Below are positions 32,890-44,560 of a DNA stretch of 64,000 nucleotides, piece after piece. Position 1 is the first letter of the stretch. Every line of letters starts with the position of its first letter. The stretch lies in the NCBI GenBank assembly GCA_022494885.1, contig JAGVSM010003813.1, positions 49,707 through 113,706 of the forward strand, in the 5' to 3' direction. The notes beneath the pieces were generated by a model. It searched no databases, was not told the origin of the DNA, and worked only from the letters and a program-made list of their open reading frames with translations. Both the position numbers and the translations under genes were made by a program. This DNA comes from Micrasema longulum (taxonomy: Eukaryota; Arthropoda; Insecta; Trichoptera; Brachycentridae).

Positions 32890-33190
32890 CTTTACTACGA
32901 GGTGGACTTATCTCAACTCGATTTCCTTTTTCAAGATTTTTACCTGAGAGTAACCATCGAGTCGAAAACACTCGTCCGGGATTCTGGTTCTGTTTTACAC
33001 AGAGCATTTTATCGGCCCAGAGAACGTTTACTATATGCAGATCAATTTTTAAAATATATTTTTAAAAATCCGTTTGTAAAATGAGACCGAAACCCTGGCT
33101 GAGTATTTTCTGCTCGATGGATACTCTCAGGTAAAATAATTCCCGCAAAAGGATCTCTAGCGGAGATTCGTCCGTCTCGTGGTCTACTAT
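32890..33190. repeat. inverted pair of SINE family 2 bodies
   Basis: 32925-33005 (TTTTTACCTGAGAGTAACCA to GTTCTGTTTTACAC) is inverted at about 33070-33140, where the minus strand reads TTTTACCTGAGAGTATCCAT to GGTCTCATTTTACA. The head at 32896-32920 resembles other family 2 copies. The minus copy is more diverged. Confidence 0.6.
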
Positions 33191-33194
33191 AAAT

Positions 33195-34370
33195 ATGTAG
33201 GTTTCAGGTTTAACAGTTAACTAGTTACCTTCGTAACCTAATTTATATATAAATTATAAAGTGATGACAATCATGTGAACGGAATCATAAAATCTATGGC
33301 AGCATTTAAATAATTGCATAGAAGTAATCTCAATTCACAATGCAATCCCAGTTGCATTTATGTCAAAGTATTATCATTCCGATCGCTCAGTTCCACAGTG
33401 AACAAAGTAAAAAATCATCACTTTTAAGTTAACCCATTACCGCATACAGAGCCACACCTGAGTTGAAGTATAAAAGGGGTTTTTTTCCCTCTATTCTCAA
33501 GAGAGCTATCGCGTAAGAATGTTATAAGTCCAAGAAGAGCCAAATATGGCCAGGTCATACTTTGGGGTTTCAATGCATGTAAGTATATAGCCCGATAATA
33601 GTACACAATTTATTTAAAAATAAAAATATTTTTATAAAGTTATTTTTCCTAGATCATCATTCAAAGTCTCTATAACACATATTATTTTCAAACCGGAAGA
33701 AACCCCATCTATAAGGGGATTACATTGCCAATTTGTGTTGAAACCTATACTCCATCATTTTCACAAAGAAAGTACTCAAATCAGGCCACAATTTTTTTGT
33801 TAAAGCGCAAATTCTTTGCGGAATTATAAACATTTCGACGAATTTCCAGTGCCCAAAGCTCAAAACGATAAATTGTAACTTTAAATTATCTGAGTTTTTT
33901 TAATAAATTTACAAAATAAATACATAAAACTATAATAGAAGAATTTATATATACATTGCAACAGGGCAGTTAAAATAAGAATACAAGTTTTAATGCAATT
34001 TCCCTTCTTTTTCGTATTTTAAGAGATCCTAAAATCTGTGTTACAAAAAACAAGTTGAACGTAGTTATGCAGAAAGCAGTCATTCCACAATTTTATATAA
34101 ATTAAATATTGGTACTTTGGGGTGCAGGGAGGTCAATTCTATGTTTTACTGAAAAGAACCAGACCGCTTTCATACGAAAAATGGTAATAATCACGTTTTG
34201 AAAATAGTGTCGATCACAAAAACGGCATATCTCAATTTGCAGAAAACACCTAAAGTACTACAGAAATCTTACAGTACTTTAAAAATTGGTAAAATACATA
34301 CTTAGATTCTAGTTTGCAACATAAAAAAAACTAATGTATTCATTGTTTATCATTTGTCAAAGTCACAAAC
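33195..34370. other. AT-rich DNA, nothing recognised
   Basis: Only short open frames; no domain or repeat signature. Confidence 0.35.
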
Positions 34371-34374
34371 TTTT

Positions 34375-34615
34375 ATTATTTATTTATTAAAGATTTGACT
34401 ATTTACAGAGGTGCTATTATATCAGTTTCACTTTTCTATAGCCGGCTGCTTTCTGCATAATTACGTTAAGTTGATCTCCCGAGATGATGAGGTCAACTGT
34501 TCCTCCATCTCCTGGGTGGTCTTCCAGGTGGACGTTGTCCAGGTGAGATTTCATTGACTGCAGTGTCCACAAGTCTGTCACTGCTCATTCGGTATTGAAA
34601 ATTCTGCGATTTCTC
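34375..34615 (-). pseudogene. RTE-like LINE C-terminal relic with tail
   Basis: The minus strand encodes YRMSSDRLVDTAVNEISPGQ followed by RPPGRPPRRWRN, the basic GRPxxRW block of RTE-type C-termini. A tail reading TTTAATAAATAAATAAT lies at 34375-34392. Short and broken. Confidence 0.5.
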
Positions 34616-34619
34616 TAAA

Positions 34620-35850
34620 AGAACAATTTCTAAGTTGTTCCCCTCTGGAACGGAGACACAGATTCTAGTGGTCGTGAGAATTTTACTATAAGCTTTATTA
34701 CGGACAATTATTATTTATTATGAAGGCATAACGGAGGTATTACAGGTTTGGCTGCGTAACACGAATCGGGCGTATCTACAATTATTATTCCCCTCGGTTT
34801 CCGTGCCGTGCCGTGTGTTGATTTTTATTTTTATTTAATGCCTGTTCACAATTTAGCAACAAAAAACGCAGCTCGAAATCTAGTGGGTTAATAAGCAAGT
34901 GTAAAAACATACAGTAGGTACCTAATTACATCTAATTTTTTTCCGCATTGGGTGTTCAAAAAGTCTGTGCACTTTTGAAAAAAATACGTTTTTTATTATT
35001 ATTCCGGAGGATTTTTTAAAAATAAAATCAATCATATTCACGAATTTCAATGCAGTTAATATTCAATAAATCAATGGTATTTATGCATAACGGGCTTAAA
35101 ATGTACAAAGTATAACTGCACCTCTTCAGTGAAATCACATGAACTTCAGGTAGAACTTAGATAGTCTAGTTTTGTGAAGAATTAGGAGATTTGTTGATAA
35201 AGATTCAGCACAATTATTTAAAACGCAATTATTCAACTACACATTAACTACTGTAACAGCATATTATTTTAATTTAACCAAGAAAATTTGAACAAACCAA
35301 CAACTTTACAAAACAAAGCTTTAACGCATGATTTAAGTATATATATATATATATTTGGATAGGATTTTTTATATGTGTGCACTATTTCAAGAATTTATTC
35401 TATTTATTTACCGTCAGCTTATTGTAATCCATGGAACCGAGATTCTAATTTAACAATTGATTTTTTTTTTTAAATATGAATTAATATGCACTAGGCGTGC
35501 CAATGCAATACCCTATGAACTTTTGTGTGTGTTTAGGGAATAAGTTGACGGAGTAGGTGAAATAATTTAAATTATAAGTAGCTTCTTTTGCGTTTTTATG
35601 ATTTACACAAATCTTCCGATTGGGATCCATTTGAAACTTTTGAAAAATAATTTTACTAGAAAATAGAGATCAAGTTGTTATAGGGTATTTTTCACGTTAC
35701 CACGGGATTTATGAATGAAATATGGTTGATAAATCTTTCATATTTAAGTAACGGTGTTTGTAGTTACTGCATTAAGCGTGTTGTCTATATGTTTATTGAA
35801 ATGTATGTTTATATTATAATAATAAAAATACGTATATAGTTTTATTCCAC
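34620..35850. other. AT-rich DNA, possible transposon end
   Basis: TGGGTGTTCAAAAAGTCTGT (34949-34968) resembles a mariner terminal repeat, but I found no matching inverted end or transposase. Nothing else recognised. Confidence 0.3.
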
Positions 35851-35857
35851 CTTTATT

Positions 35858-35996
35858 TTAACATATTACAACAGCGATGAAGAACATTTAAGAGGAGGTA
35901 ATATAGAAGTCTAGGCATCTACAGGGCTTATGACCTGTCAATGGCTGGTTTGAGTGGCCACTTTACACACTGTGTAACATTTACCATTCTGCCCAT
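35858..35996 (+). repeat. interspersed repeat family A, copy 3
   Basis: Runs from TAACATATTACAACAGCGAT to CATTCTGCCC and is very close to 10818-10956. Sharp ends at TAACATATTA and TTCTGCCCATA in both copies suggest these are near the true borders. Confidence 0.7.
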
Positions 35997-35999
35997 ATA

Positions 36000-36620
36000 T
36001 TATTTATAAATGTTTACCAGTGACTGGGTTTTGTCGTGACCGACATCGTCGGACTGGTATAAAATATATACGTATTTTTATTATTATAACTATAATGAAG
36101 TTCCTCCAAAAAATGTTAGTAGAAAAAAACTCAGTAAGTCTAAGTATTAATTTTAAATTTTTGCGACTTTTTAATAATGTGCATGCTTCCACTTTCCATA
36201 ATGTTGTATCCTAACTCAATACAGGGCTCTTAGCTTAGTAGAGTTAGGGATACATTGTTTATTTTTTGTGATATATATGTATTTGTATAAATAAAAAAAA
36301 ATAAAAAAAATCGTTGCAATAGTAACGCCTTAGGTAGGTATTTGTAGATTGGAGATGCAAAGAGATGAAATGGACATAAAAATTAAATTTCTACCAGTTT
36401 CGGAGCATGTAGTTTCAGGATACAATGACAGTAGAGGATCGCCTTACCTAAAAAGAAAAAAATATATAGTAAGAACACAAAAACAAATAGATTTTCTTTA
36501 ACATTAAACAAAAATATTTCGAGTATTTTTGAAGGTTTGTAGAAAAGTACGGGTTTCGATACAAACAAAGGCAGAATGGCGAATATTAAACAATGACTAC
36601 AAAAAGTGAAAAATGATCAC
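36000..36620. other. AT-rich DNA, nothing recognised
   Basis: No gene or defined repeat; short A-runs only. Confidence 0.35.
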
Positions 36621-36623
36621 TAA

Positions 36624-37610
36624 GGGGGTATTTCACCATCTCCTTGTGAATCCTGATTAGCTTATATATCCTCATTTAAGTTTCAAAATCGATTTCACAA
36701 TCTCTGATTATCGCAAAAAAAAGTAAATCTCATTTAAATCATCGCTAAAGTTAACTAGAAGTAGTAGTATTTCTTCTGTTTTAAGAACATTAAGGGCATC
36801 GTCAGTGTTATGGTGATGACAGCTCTGCTCAAATTTTTATGGCGTTGAAAACCGTTTATAATCGAAATAGTTAGAGTTAGGAAGAATCCAAGATTTTATG
36901 TTAAATAAGTTTGATATCTTATCAAGGAAATACAATTAAATCCGATTAAAGCTTATATAAGGAAACTTTATCTTCACACGATTTCGTAACCTAGCCGAAT
37001 TGTATTTCGAGTTTTGATAGTTAGCAATCGTCAGTAACCGACTAATAAGATTAATAACTGGTAAAATGTGTTCTTTTCTTATGCATACTGACAAATTCAA
37101 CTAAACTTAAGAAAAACTGAGACGACAATTATCTTTTATTAAATAAATTGAAAAAACTAAAGAGAAAACACTAAAACAGAAAAATAATAACTATTAAAAC
37201 TAAAACAAATAACGAAAAAAAAACTATTTATATATTAACATAAATGCTGTAAAAAGTAACCTTAATTATTAATGGTTATTTTCAATAATATATAAAATAC
37301 TGCGATATATCTAAAACATATGAAAACTAACGAAATTAAACGTAATAACTGAGAAAGACAGAGTTGTTAGGTGTGCGCGAGAATGTGGATTTTGAAAGAC
37401 GCGCGTTTTTTGACAACAAATGCACAGATTTTTAGTCAGGGCTTTCCGGGATGTGTTGCCAGACAAATGTTTTGATTAACTAGTCGAAAGATTGATTAAG
37501 CATTATTTCAATGGTGAAATCGGTTGTTTGCAAATATAATTTAAATCGGGTAGTTTATTTTCAGTTACATTTTGTTAATCAGAATTTACAAGAAGATGGT
37601 GAAATACCCC
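36624..37610. mobile_element. ~990-bp TIR element, non-coding
   Basis: GGGGGTATTTCACCATCTCC, then TTGTGAATCCTGATTA (36624-36660), is inverted at 37563-37610, which on the minus strand reads GGGGTATTTCACCATCTTCT then TGTAAATTCTGATTA. No transposase is inside. A G-rich TIR would suit PIF/Harbinger, but the flanks (TAA and AAA) do not give a clean 3-bp duplication. Confidence 0.6.
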
Positions 37611-37614
37611 AAAT

Positions 37615-38015
37615 TTAGCTAATAAATTACCTTTAATTTTTTTATTTGCACTTAAGTTTTTTAGCACCCGGTACTGCTTTGTGTGCTTAAAAAATGAAGT
37701 TTTTATTTGCATGAATATTACAAATACACAAAACAGGCAAACAAGAAACTGTTTTCACTTTCACATAATAAATACAAAAAGCAGAGCAATTACACATCGC
37801 AACAGACGTGTTTGGTTATTTGAAACGTGAAACTAAATCGTCATAAAGAAGACGATAATTCGGTATATGAATTATAATATGATTAAATTAACATGTCGAT
37901 TAGTTATGGCATTATTTGCTTTTGTACAAAAAATATGTAAAAATTAGACAAAAACTAAATGAGTTTTAGATATTACATATCGAGGCTTTACTGGCAGAAT
38001 GCATTAAGTCATTAA
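37615..38015. other. AT-rich spacer
   Basis: Nothing recognised between two TIR elements. Confidence 0.35.
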
Positions 38016-38020
38016 AAAGG

Positions 38021-38381
38021 GTTCCGGGATAATCGCATTTAGAGCTTTTTTATTCTTTCAACGCATTATTTCTTTTTTTTAATGCTTTAAAAAAGTAATA
38101 TTTATCTTAAGCATAGCATAGAATTTGAAATAAACATCTTGTTTCTATATTAAAAAAATATTTGAGGTATATAGAGACTGTTGACTTAATGCATGCGGCT
38201 ATATAGCATCGATATATTTAAAATATTTTTTAATTTAGGTGAAAGATGTTGATTTCTCATTTTATGCTATGTCTAGAATAAAGATTACTCTTTTAAAGCT
38301 TTAAAAAAAAAATAAGAAAACTGTGGGAGAAATAATGCGTTGAAAGAATAAAAAAGCTTTAAATGAGATTTTTCCGGAATT
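38021..38381. mobile_element. MITE, ~360 bp with ~115-bp inverted arms
   Basis: The arms share TTCCGG, CATTTAgAGCTTTTTTATTC (with one change), TTTCAACGCATTATTTCT and further in GCATAGCAT/ATGCTATG blocks. The spacer is about 100 bases with no coding. No target-site duplication could be fixed. Confidence 0.75.
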
Positions 38382-38384
38382 AGC

Positions 38385-38880
38385 TGATTAAAAGAGGGTA
38401 TAGGAAGATAAGAAGAACCTTTATCCAAATATTGTCTTATTTTATTGTTTGACATAACTATAGTCGGAGTCTACGTTCAAGGCGCACAAAAGTAATGCGG
38501 TAGTGTATTGTGACGCTGTCCGGTTAAGTTTATACTAAAATTAACTGTTCGATGTTTAGGATTATATATATATATATATGCAGGATGTTCTTTAAACCCT
38601 GTCACATCCGAAACCACGATGATCAGTATGGGCAAGAAGACATATTGGCACATAAAAAAATCAAATATAAATGAGTGTTTAAATATGTATTTAAATCCGT
38701 ATGTATTTCATTAGCTGGTAGAAGCATGAAATCATCGTTCTACTAATTTGAGCGTCAAGAGAGAGGTCTGAATAAAGGAAGACTTTCAGTGGTTTAAGGG
38801 TGGGTAAAGCAGTACTACTTAAAGATATTGTTCGTCATTTTTTATGTTAGTGTGTCATACTAGTAAAAACTTTTTTTTTA
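38385..38880. other. AT-rich spacer
   Basis: Contains a short TA run (38562-38578) and nothing recognisable. Confidence 0.35.
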
Positions 38881-38884
38881 TTTT

Positions 38885-39061
38885 TATTAAATATTTGCGT
38901 TCTTATGATTAACCCAAATTTTTCATTTTGAGGGCTATTTTCAACGAGTTGTAAATAACTCACTTTTGGAAAATGGGAATCAAGTTGGAGTAGAGTGGGA
39001 TTCGAACCACTGACTTTTAAGCTGTAAGTCTGAGGCACTAGCCACGGGACCACAACCCGAT
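38885..39061 (-). mobile_element. tRNA-derived SINE family 1, copy
   Basis: The minus strand begins TCGGGTTGTGGTCCCGTGGC, with a TGGCTAGTGCC-type A box and a GTGGTTCGAATCCCAC B box about 40 bases on. The body follows (TGGAGTAGAGTG complement, GAGTTATTTACAACTCGTTG). Same layout as 61490-61674. Confidence 0.7.
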
Positions 39062-39064
39062 TTA

Positions 39065-39850
39065 AGTTATTGGGTTATTCTTTTAAATTTCACATATCAT
39101 TATATTTCATTGGATTCTACTATTTTTCTTCTTGGAATTTTTATATGTATTTTTATAGTTTCACACACCTTGACAATTTGATTTATTTTAGTGCAATGAT
39201 TTTTGTAAGATTTTCATATTTTGTAATATTATTCCATCTTTTATAAAATTTCCATATTTAAACCATCTCTACTACTAAACTAAATACGCTGTACAATATA
39301 AAAATAAATGCTGCCTACCTCAAAACAGGTATTTACTATATCTAGTGAGAAAATATAATATCAAATATGTTTGCTTATAATTTAATTTAATTTTACATAA
39401 TTGTACTACACCTAATTTAACTTAATTGTACCCTTCTTCACTGTTTTGCAAACTAGACTTGTTTTATTAAATAAACGCCGATTTTCGGTACTGAACTGAT
39501 TAGTAGGTCTCACGAGGTTAAATAGCGGGACCAATGTTGCGCTGTTGAAAGTAATAGCACATAAAATCACTTGTACCATTTCCGGTTCCGATCGGCGAAT
39601 TAAAAGCTTAGTTCCGGTTCAAAACACAATACCGATAATAGGCTACCATTATTTAAATTATTGCATATAGGGTGGCGCCAATATGGTACAGAAAAAAACG
39701 GTGAGACTTACTTGGCACTAAGCAGTATTTAGTTTTTTTTCTTTTCTAAAACATTTTATTAATTTTTCAGAACGATAATAAATTCAGTACTGAAATTAAA
39801 TTTCAGTTTTTCAGACAATGGTTTTGGAAAGAAACGGCAATTAAAAAAAT
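39065..39850. other. AT-rich DNA, nothing recognised
   Basis: No gene or repeat identified. Confidence 0.35.
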
Positions 39851-39854
39851 AAAC

Positions 39855-40018
39855 TATTAAATTTGCGTTTTTATAATTTACTGGAATATTTAAATTCTGA
39901 TACTGTTTTCAAATAGTTGTAAATACTTTTGTAAATGTGGATACAGTTGTGATAGAAAGTTCGAACCTCGGACCTCTGGTCCGTGAGTCCGTGACACTGT
40001 CATGGGTTCATAACATGG
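39855..40018 (-). mobile_element. tRNA-derived SINE family 1, diverged copy
   Basis: The minus strand has GTCACGGACTCACGGACCAG, then AGGTCCGAGGTTCGAACTTT (B box) and the family body (ATTTACAACTATTTGAAAA). The head is more diverged than at 61.6 kb. Confidence 0.6.
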
Positions 40019-40433
40019 TTTCATTCCAAAGAAATTAAATTAATTTGTAAGTTTAGAAGTTGCTCTTACGATTGTAAACTCATAATAATAATGCTTATAA
40101 TGCCATCAGCACTAACCATCATGGAGCATAATTGTATTAAATTCATTGTTCGTCCATTGATACGTATTTTTAATCCGAACCTACATATTTATATTATGCA
40201 AACCAGGTTCCTGATGCAGAGAAAGTGGCCTTTGGCTGGCATTTCGGCAACTCGGAAAAAACGAATAAAAGGATTCACGAAAAGAATGCGTTCCAGTAGT
40301 TTAGGATAGGAAGCACAGTGTTTTAAAGAACGATAAAATATTATTAACATTTATAGCATTAATTTTGTAGTCAAACATTTAACGAAATGTTATTAAACAT
40401 TTGTATATAACCACTTACCGACTTTTATATTAT

Positions 40434-40474
40434 GTCTACCGGTTTTGAGACGTACCCGTCTCTTTGTCAGGACA
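40434..40474 (-). ncRNA. hammerhead-like motif, decayed core
   Basis: Minus strand: TGTC, CTGACAA, stem II GAGACG/CGTCTC over GGTA, then AAAACCGGTA and GACA. It matches 16797-16839 except for G-to-A changes in CTGACGA and GAAAC, which should abolish cleavage. Confidence 0.4.
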
Positions 40475-40694
40475 CCAATCAAACATCATCCTAAATAGAT
40501 CATCAAGAAAATTTGATATCCGTGTCAAAGAACATATGAGGTGTCTTTACAATAATAATTTCTCTGAATTCGCAAATCACCCTATCAATTTAAATCATGA
40601 TTTTAATAAAAATACGGGAGTTAAAATCTTACATACAAATAATAAAGGGTTAAAAGTAGGTAAAATGGAAATATTTTACATTAGGAAAGAATAA
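40464..40694 (+). pseudogene. Penelope-type GIY-YIG endonuclease fragment
   Basis: The frame encodes SSRKFDIRVKEHMRCLYNNN, FSEFANHPINLNHDFNKN, then GVKILHTNNKGLKVGKMEIF. This is the second half of a GIY-YIG module: basic residue plus R-x-x-EH helix, FA-x-H, the H-x-F turn, and the ILH...KG-x-K...E-x-x-YI end. The GIY and YIG strands themselves are missing, so it starts mid-domain. It lies between inverted terminal repeats, as the 3' end of a Penelope-like ORF would. Inactive. Confidence 0.65.
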
Positions 40695-40984
40695 GAAAAT
40701 AATGTTCATTTGATCAATAATCAAACAAACCTTTCAATATAGTTCTTTATACGATGTCCCACTGTAATGGTCACCCTAAACCTACTCAGTTTACCCCCTC
40801 CCTCTATCCCCTCTACCTTTTTTCAACTATTTCTCAAACAACATAGAATATTTTCATAATTTAACCAGTGCATGTTTGTCTAATCAATGCATGTGCTTAT
40901 TAAAATGCATGTCATGTTGGCATTATATTTTTGTGCAACATTTATGGTAAAGGTGTATAGTGGATTTTGCATGTTGGTTCAATT

Positions 40985-41026
40985 GGTGTCCTTACGAATA
41001 GACGGGTACGTCTCAAAACCGGTAGG
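40985..41026 (+). ncRNA. hammerhead-like motif, decayed core
   Basis: GTGTC, CTTACGA, stem II AGACG/CGTCT, then AAAACCGGTA. Inverted partner of 40434-40474 with its own different core substitutions. Confidence 0.35.
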
Positions 41027-41079
41027 CATAGAAAAGTCGGTAAGTGGTTATATACAAATAGTTAATAACATTTAGCACG

Positions 41080-42000
41080 ATAAAATAGCTTACGAAAGAA
41101 AGACAAAAAGTAAAATATTCATGCCAACTTCGTTGAGTTTCAACAATAATTATAATGTTTATATCATTGAAATGAAGCATTGCCCATTGTGGTATTTAAA
41201 AATAATTGACAAAATTGTGTTTTTTTTCCTAATTTTTTTAATAGATACGTCATAGAGTAAATTATGCAAATAAATTAATGACAGTAAAATATATACAACA
41301 TTGAGTTTTTTTTTTTTTTTTTTTTTATCTAAGGGTTTCATAGGATATAGGCGGTGCCTGATAATTTCGATGAATAGGTGTTTGAACATTGTTTTTCTGT
41401 CACTCTCTGGCTAATGTTTCCCTGATACTGTGTGAAAAAGACAACTGTACGTCAGACTGACTCTGCCCAGCTGAAATCGACGAAATCGAGGTCCTGTTTC
41501 CCGATTTCTGTGTCGAAACCTTCCCTGTTTTTCAAAATTATTTATCATATTTGTATACAGTATGTCCAAGGGATGCAAATAATACTAGATGCCTTTTTTG
41601 GATGGTCCTAGATCCCATAATAAACCATTTACTAAAAAAGCAAAATAGAGACATGCCAGTGGTAAATAACGTGGTGTTAGAAAGCACTACTCTAGTGCCA
41701 CAATCCAAGGAGCAAATACGGCAAAATTATAATAATGGGCAGAGGTTCGAAAGAGTTGACAGGTTTTAGGTTTAGTGGATAGTGGCATGCACAAATAGTT
41801 CGTAACCCGTCTGGATCTCGAGTCTATGCTCCACTAGGTCAAAACAAAATGCCGGTTAATCGACTATTGTATGGCAATACCCCTATATGGGTAAGAATCC
41901 TGGCACTTTACCAAAACTCAAAACAGCAAATTTTCATATTTTGAGAGTAAGTTCTTGAGAATAAATTAATATTATTTGCCTTAAATATTATTACAAAAAA
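41080..42000. other. mixed spacer, no supported gene
   Basis: A T-run at 41305-41326 looks like a reversed retroposon A-tail. The 72-codon frame at 41551-41769 has ordinary composition (NNTRCLFWMVLDPIINHLL) but no recognised domain. Confidence 0.3.
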
Positions 42001-42002
42001 AT

Positions 42003-42092
42003 AATGACAGGTCATAAGCTCTGTAAATGCCTAGACTTCCATATTTCCTTCTTTAAGGTATTCTCCATCCCTGTCGTAATTTGTTAAAAAAC
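42003..42092 (-). repeat. interspersed repeat family A, truncated copy
   Basis: ATGACAGGTCATAAGCTCTG to GTAATTTGTTAA matches the complement of the left two thirds of family A. The GGCCACTT half is missing. Confidence 0.6.
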
Positions 42093-42771
42093 TAAGCTTT
42101 TTCGATCCTACTGTTTAATTTTTTATTTGATTTAGAAATTCAGTAAATTTAAGTTAGTTAATTGAGTAAGTAAGTAAAGTAAAATTAAGCTTTTCGTCGA
42201 AAATAACTAATTAAAAAAATCTTCATTAGACTTTCCGAAGGGATGCATATTATCTTTATTGTCAAGCTGATACGACGAATTCCGGCAAAAAGATATTATT
42301 CAGAAGTTTCGAATCGAGGAAGAGACATCATGCTTGTAGCTCGGAAGTATGCAAATAAGTTCACATTGGTATATTCGATAAAGTTTATGGAGAAAAAGTA
42401 ATTGAATATGTATCATGGGCTCTGAAAGCGATAAAACTTTGTAGACATGTCCGGATAAGTAAGATTCCTTTTTTATCTTCTTTTACTCTCTTATTACTGT
42501 CTTATTATGCCGGATACTTCGCGTACAGAATGAATGACACGGATCGTAAAATATAACGAAAAACAAGATTTGTTTCAATTCTTATCAGAAAAAAATATTT
42601 ACGCAGCAAAAATTTATACTTAGTCGTTAAAGGAACGAGCACTTACGAAAGCTACAGACACATTGTAAATTTGAATACCTAATTTTAATTGAATTTTGGA
42701 CCCTCATTTTCGTAAGTCACAGGAGGTGAAATAAACAATTAGCAATGGAGTCTATGTACCGATGCTGATGT

Positions 42772-43373
42772 ATGGAATTATTGGAAACAAAAATAAAAAT
42801 AGACTGCATGCTGTTGAAATGTGATATAGCATACAAATGTGTGATAAAGTTATATATATACGTAAAATCATGTTTAAAAAATAGAAGCCAGATTGTTTGC
42901 ATAAATGGATTCGAATCATCACCAATATCTGTGGCATCTGGTGTGCCACAAGGATCAAATCTTGGGCCGTTTTTATTTTTAGTTTTTATAAATGATCTTG
43001 GCTCTCTCTTAAAATGCGATTTTCCGCGCAATGCTGACGATTTAAAGATATTCCGTAGAATTGAAACATCAACTGACCAACAAATGCTCCAAAAAGATCT
43101 CGATACTTTAAGTATTTGGTGTGATCTAAATGATATGAACCTTAATGTACAAAAATGTTGCAAGATTACATTTACAAGGAAAAGAATAACAAAATGTATA
43201 ATTTGCAGTAAAAACAATGTGAGCATTAATTCAGTTCAAGATTCAAGATCTAGGAATAACTCTTGACTCACGCTTTACATTTCCAACTCATTTAAATGAC
43301 ATCAAAGAAAAAGCTCTAAAGATGTAAGGATTTATATACAAAATATGTAAACCTTTTAAATATTTACAGGGTC
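42772..43373 (+). pseudogene. Jockey-like LINE reverse-transcriptase relic
   Basis: The frame contains ASGVPQGSNLGPFLFLVFIN with DL (RT block 4), ADDLKIFRRIE (block 5; the usual Phe or Tyr before Ala-Asp-Asp is Asn), then LDTLSIWCDLNDMNLNVQKC and ITFTRKR. After a frameshift, GITLDSRFTFPTHLNDIKEK and ALKM continue to about 43373, where a mariner relative begins. The relic at 13690 is a second, more decayed copy. Confidence 0.8.
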
Positions 43374-43374
43374 T

Positions 43375-44252
43375 TTCATTAAGAGCTTCCTATCTTTAAA
43401 TTGAAATAAAACAAAGTGTGTGTAGGATATCACTGATTTTTTTTATTCGTTTGAAAGGTCTATTGATGCCATTATGTATGGAATATAATATCGTTCAAAT
43501 GTTTGCTGCGGCTTCTCTGGGTGGCGCGCATCCGAAATGTTCAATTTTCCATTATTCTGACGCATAAATCAGGCTGAATTTGACTGATAGCATGGGTTAT
43601 GTTGGCTTTGAGGACCGCTGTGGTTTGTGGCTTATTCGCATAGACCTGCGACTAAAAAAAACCCCACAAAAAGTCTAACGGGGTCAAATCGCACGATCTC
43701 GGTGGCCAGTTCACAATACCTCCACGTGAGATAACTATGCCCTCAAATCAATCATGCAGAATGTCCAATAAGGCATGAGCTGTGTGGCACGTAGCGCCAT
43801 CTTGTTAAAACCACATGTAGTTAGTGTCCATATCATCCAATTTAGACCTTTTAGCGCTCGCCGTTGACGGCGACGGCCCGGCTAACGTCGTTCTCAAAGA
43901 AATATGGACCGGTAAAGCTGCCAGCCCAAAATCGACACCAAACATTGAGTTTTTCGGGATGCATTGAACGCTCTTGGATCTCATGTGGATTGGTATCATC
44001 CCAAATTCGACAATTTTGTTTGTTGACGTACCCATTCATCCGGAAATGGACCTCATTGCTAAAGATGATTTTTCGATGAAAATTAGGGTCAGCTTCCAAC
44101 TGCTGCAGAGCCCATTCAGCAAACACACGTCGTTGTCTATGATCGTTTACCTTCAGTTTCTAGGTGAGTTAAATTTTTTACGAGTGCAGGCCAAAGTCAC
44201 GACGCAAAATTCGCCAAGTTGTGGTCTGCGAAAGGCCGAGTTCTTATAAGCG
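43375..44252 (-). pseudogene. mariner-superfamily transposase relic (DD41D)
   Basis: From 44250 on the minus strand: TTTWRILRRDFGLHS, VNDHRQRRVFAEWALQQLEA, DPNFHRKIIFSNEVHFRMNG (first Asp changed to Asn), YVNKQNCRIWDDTNPHEIQE, RSMHPEKLNVWCRFWAGSF, then TGPYFFENDVSRAV. After a frameshift come QDGATCHTAHALLDILHD, VNWPPRSCDLTPLDFLWG, and near 43440 the end (YIMASIDLSNE). Forty-one residues separate the two later Asp, the DD41D spacing. Several stops and shifts. A LINE fragment truncates its 5' end; the 3' side abuts the LINE RT relic near ACAGGGTCTTTCATTAAG. Confidence 0.82.
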
Positions 44253-44254
44253 AC

Positions 44255-44560
44255 GTAAAATCACAAATATACATCCACAAATATAACACCAGACAACAAC
44301 AACACTTTCATATTGAAAAAGCAAAGACAAACACAAGACAGTCAAAAATACTACATAATGGACTTAAACACTACAACGACCTACCTTACTACTTGAAAAC
44401 TTTTACTGAAGACAAATTTAAATCTATCTGAAAAAGCACATGATGACTGAACTAACTAGACTAGACGAGACATAAAATGACTAGACAATATTAAATTTCT
44501 AATGTAACCCTAACGGGTTTTTTAAAATTGTAAATAAATAAAAAAAAAAAATAATAAAAA
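44255..44560 (+). pseudogene. LINE 3' end (family C) with terminal hairpin
   Basis: The frame reads YIHKYNTRQQQHFHIEKAKT, then KILHNGLKHYNDLPYYLKTF and a stop at 44431. The NTRxxxxF... and GLKxYNxLP blocks parallel 19090-19190. The 3' UTR ends with AACCCTAACGGGTT and an A-rich tail. It is inserted in, or joined to, the mariner relic. Confidence 0.65.

Larger units (their letters stand above)
40385..41075. mobile_element. Penelope-like element remnant with inverted terminal repeats
   Basis: Left repeat 40385-40478 and right repeat about 40985-41075 are inverted over ~90 bases (TTTGTATATAACCACTTACC, CCGGTTTTGAGACGTACCCG, AGGACACCAAT). Between them is a GIY-YIG endonuclease fragment. Terminal repeats plus a C-terminal GIY-YIG module define Penelope-like retroelements; the reverse transcriptase is lost. 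The left repeat runs directly into the coding fragment. Confidence 0.7.

Noticed and set aside
34949..34980. Mariner left end (GTGTTCAAAAAGTCTGTGCA)
   Set aside because: No matching inverted end and no transposase within several kb.
42717..43226. 169-residue minus-strand frame
   Set aside because: Antisense of the LINE RT relic, which has the SGVPQGS and ADD motifs on the plus strand.
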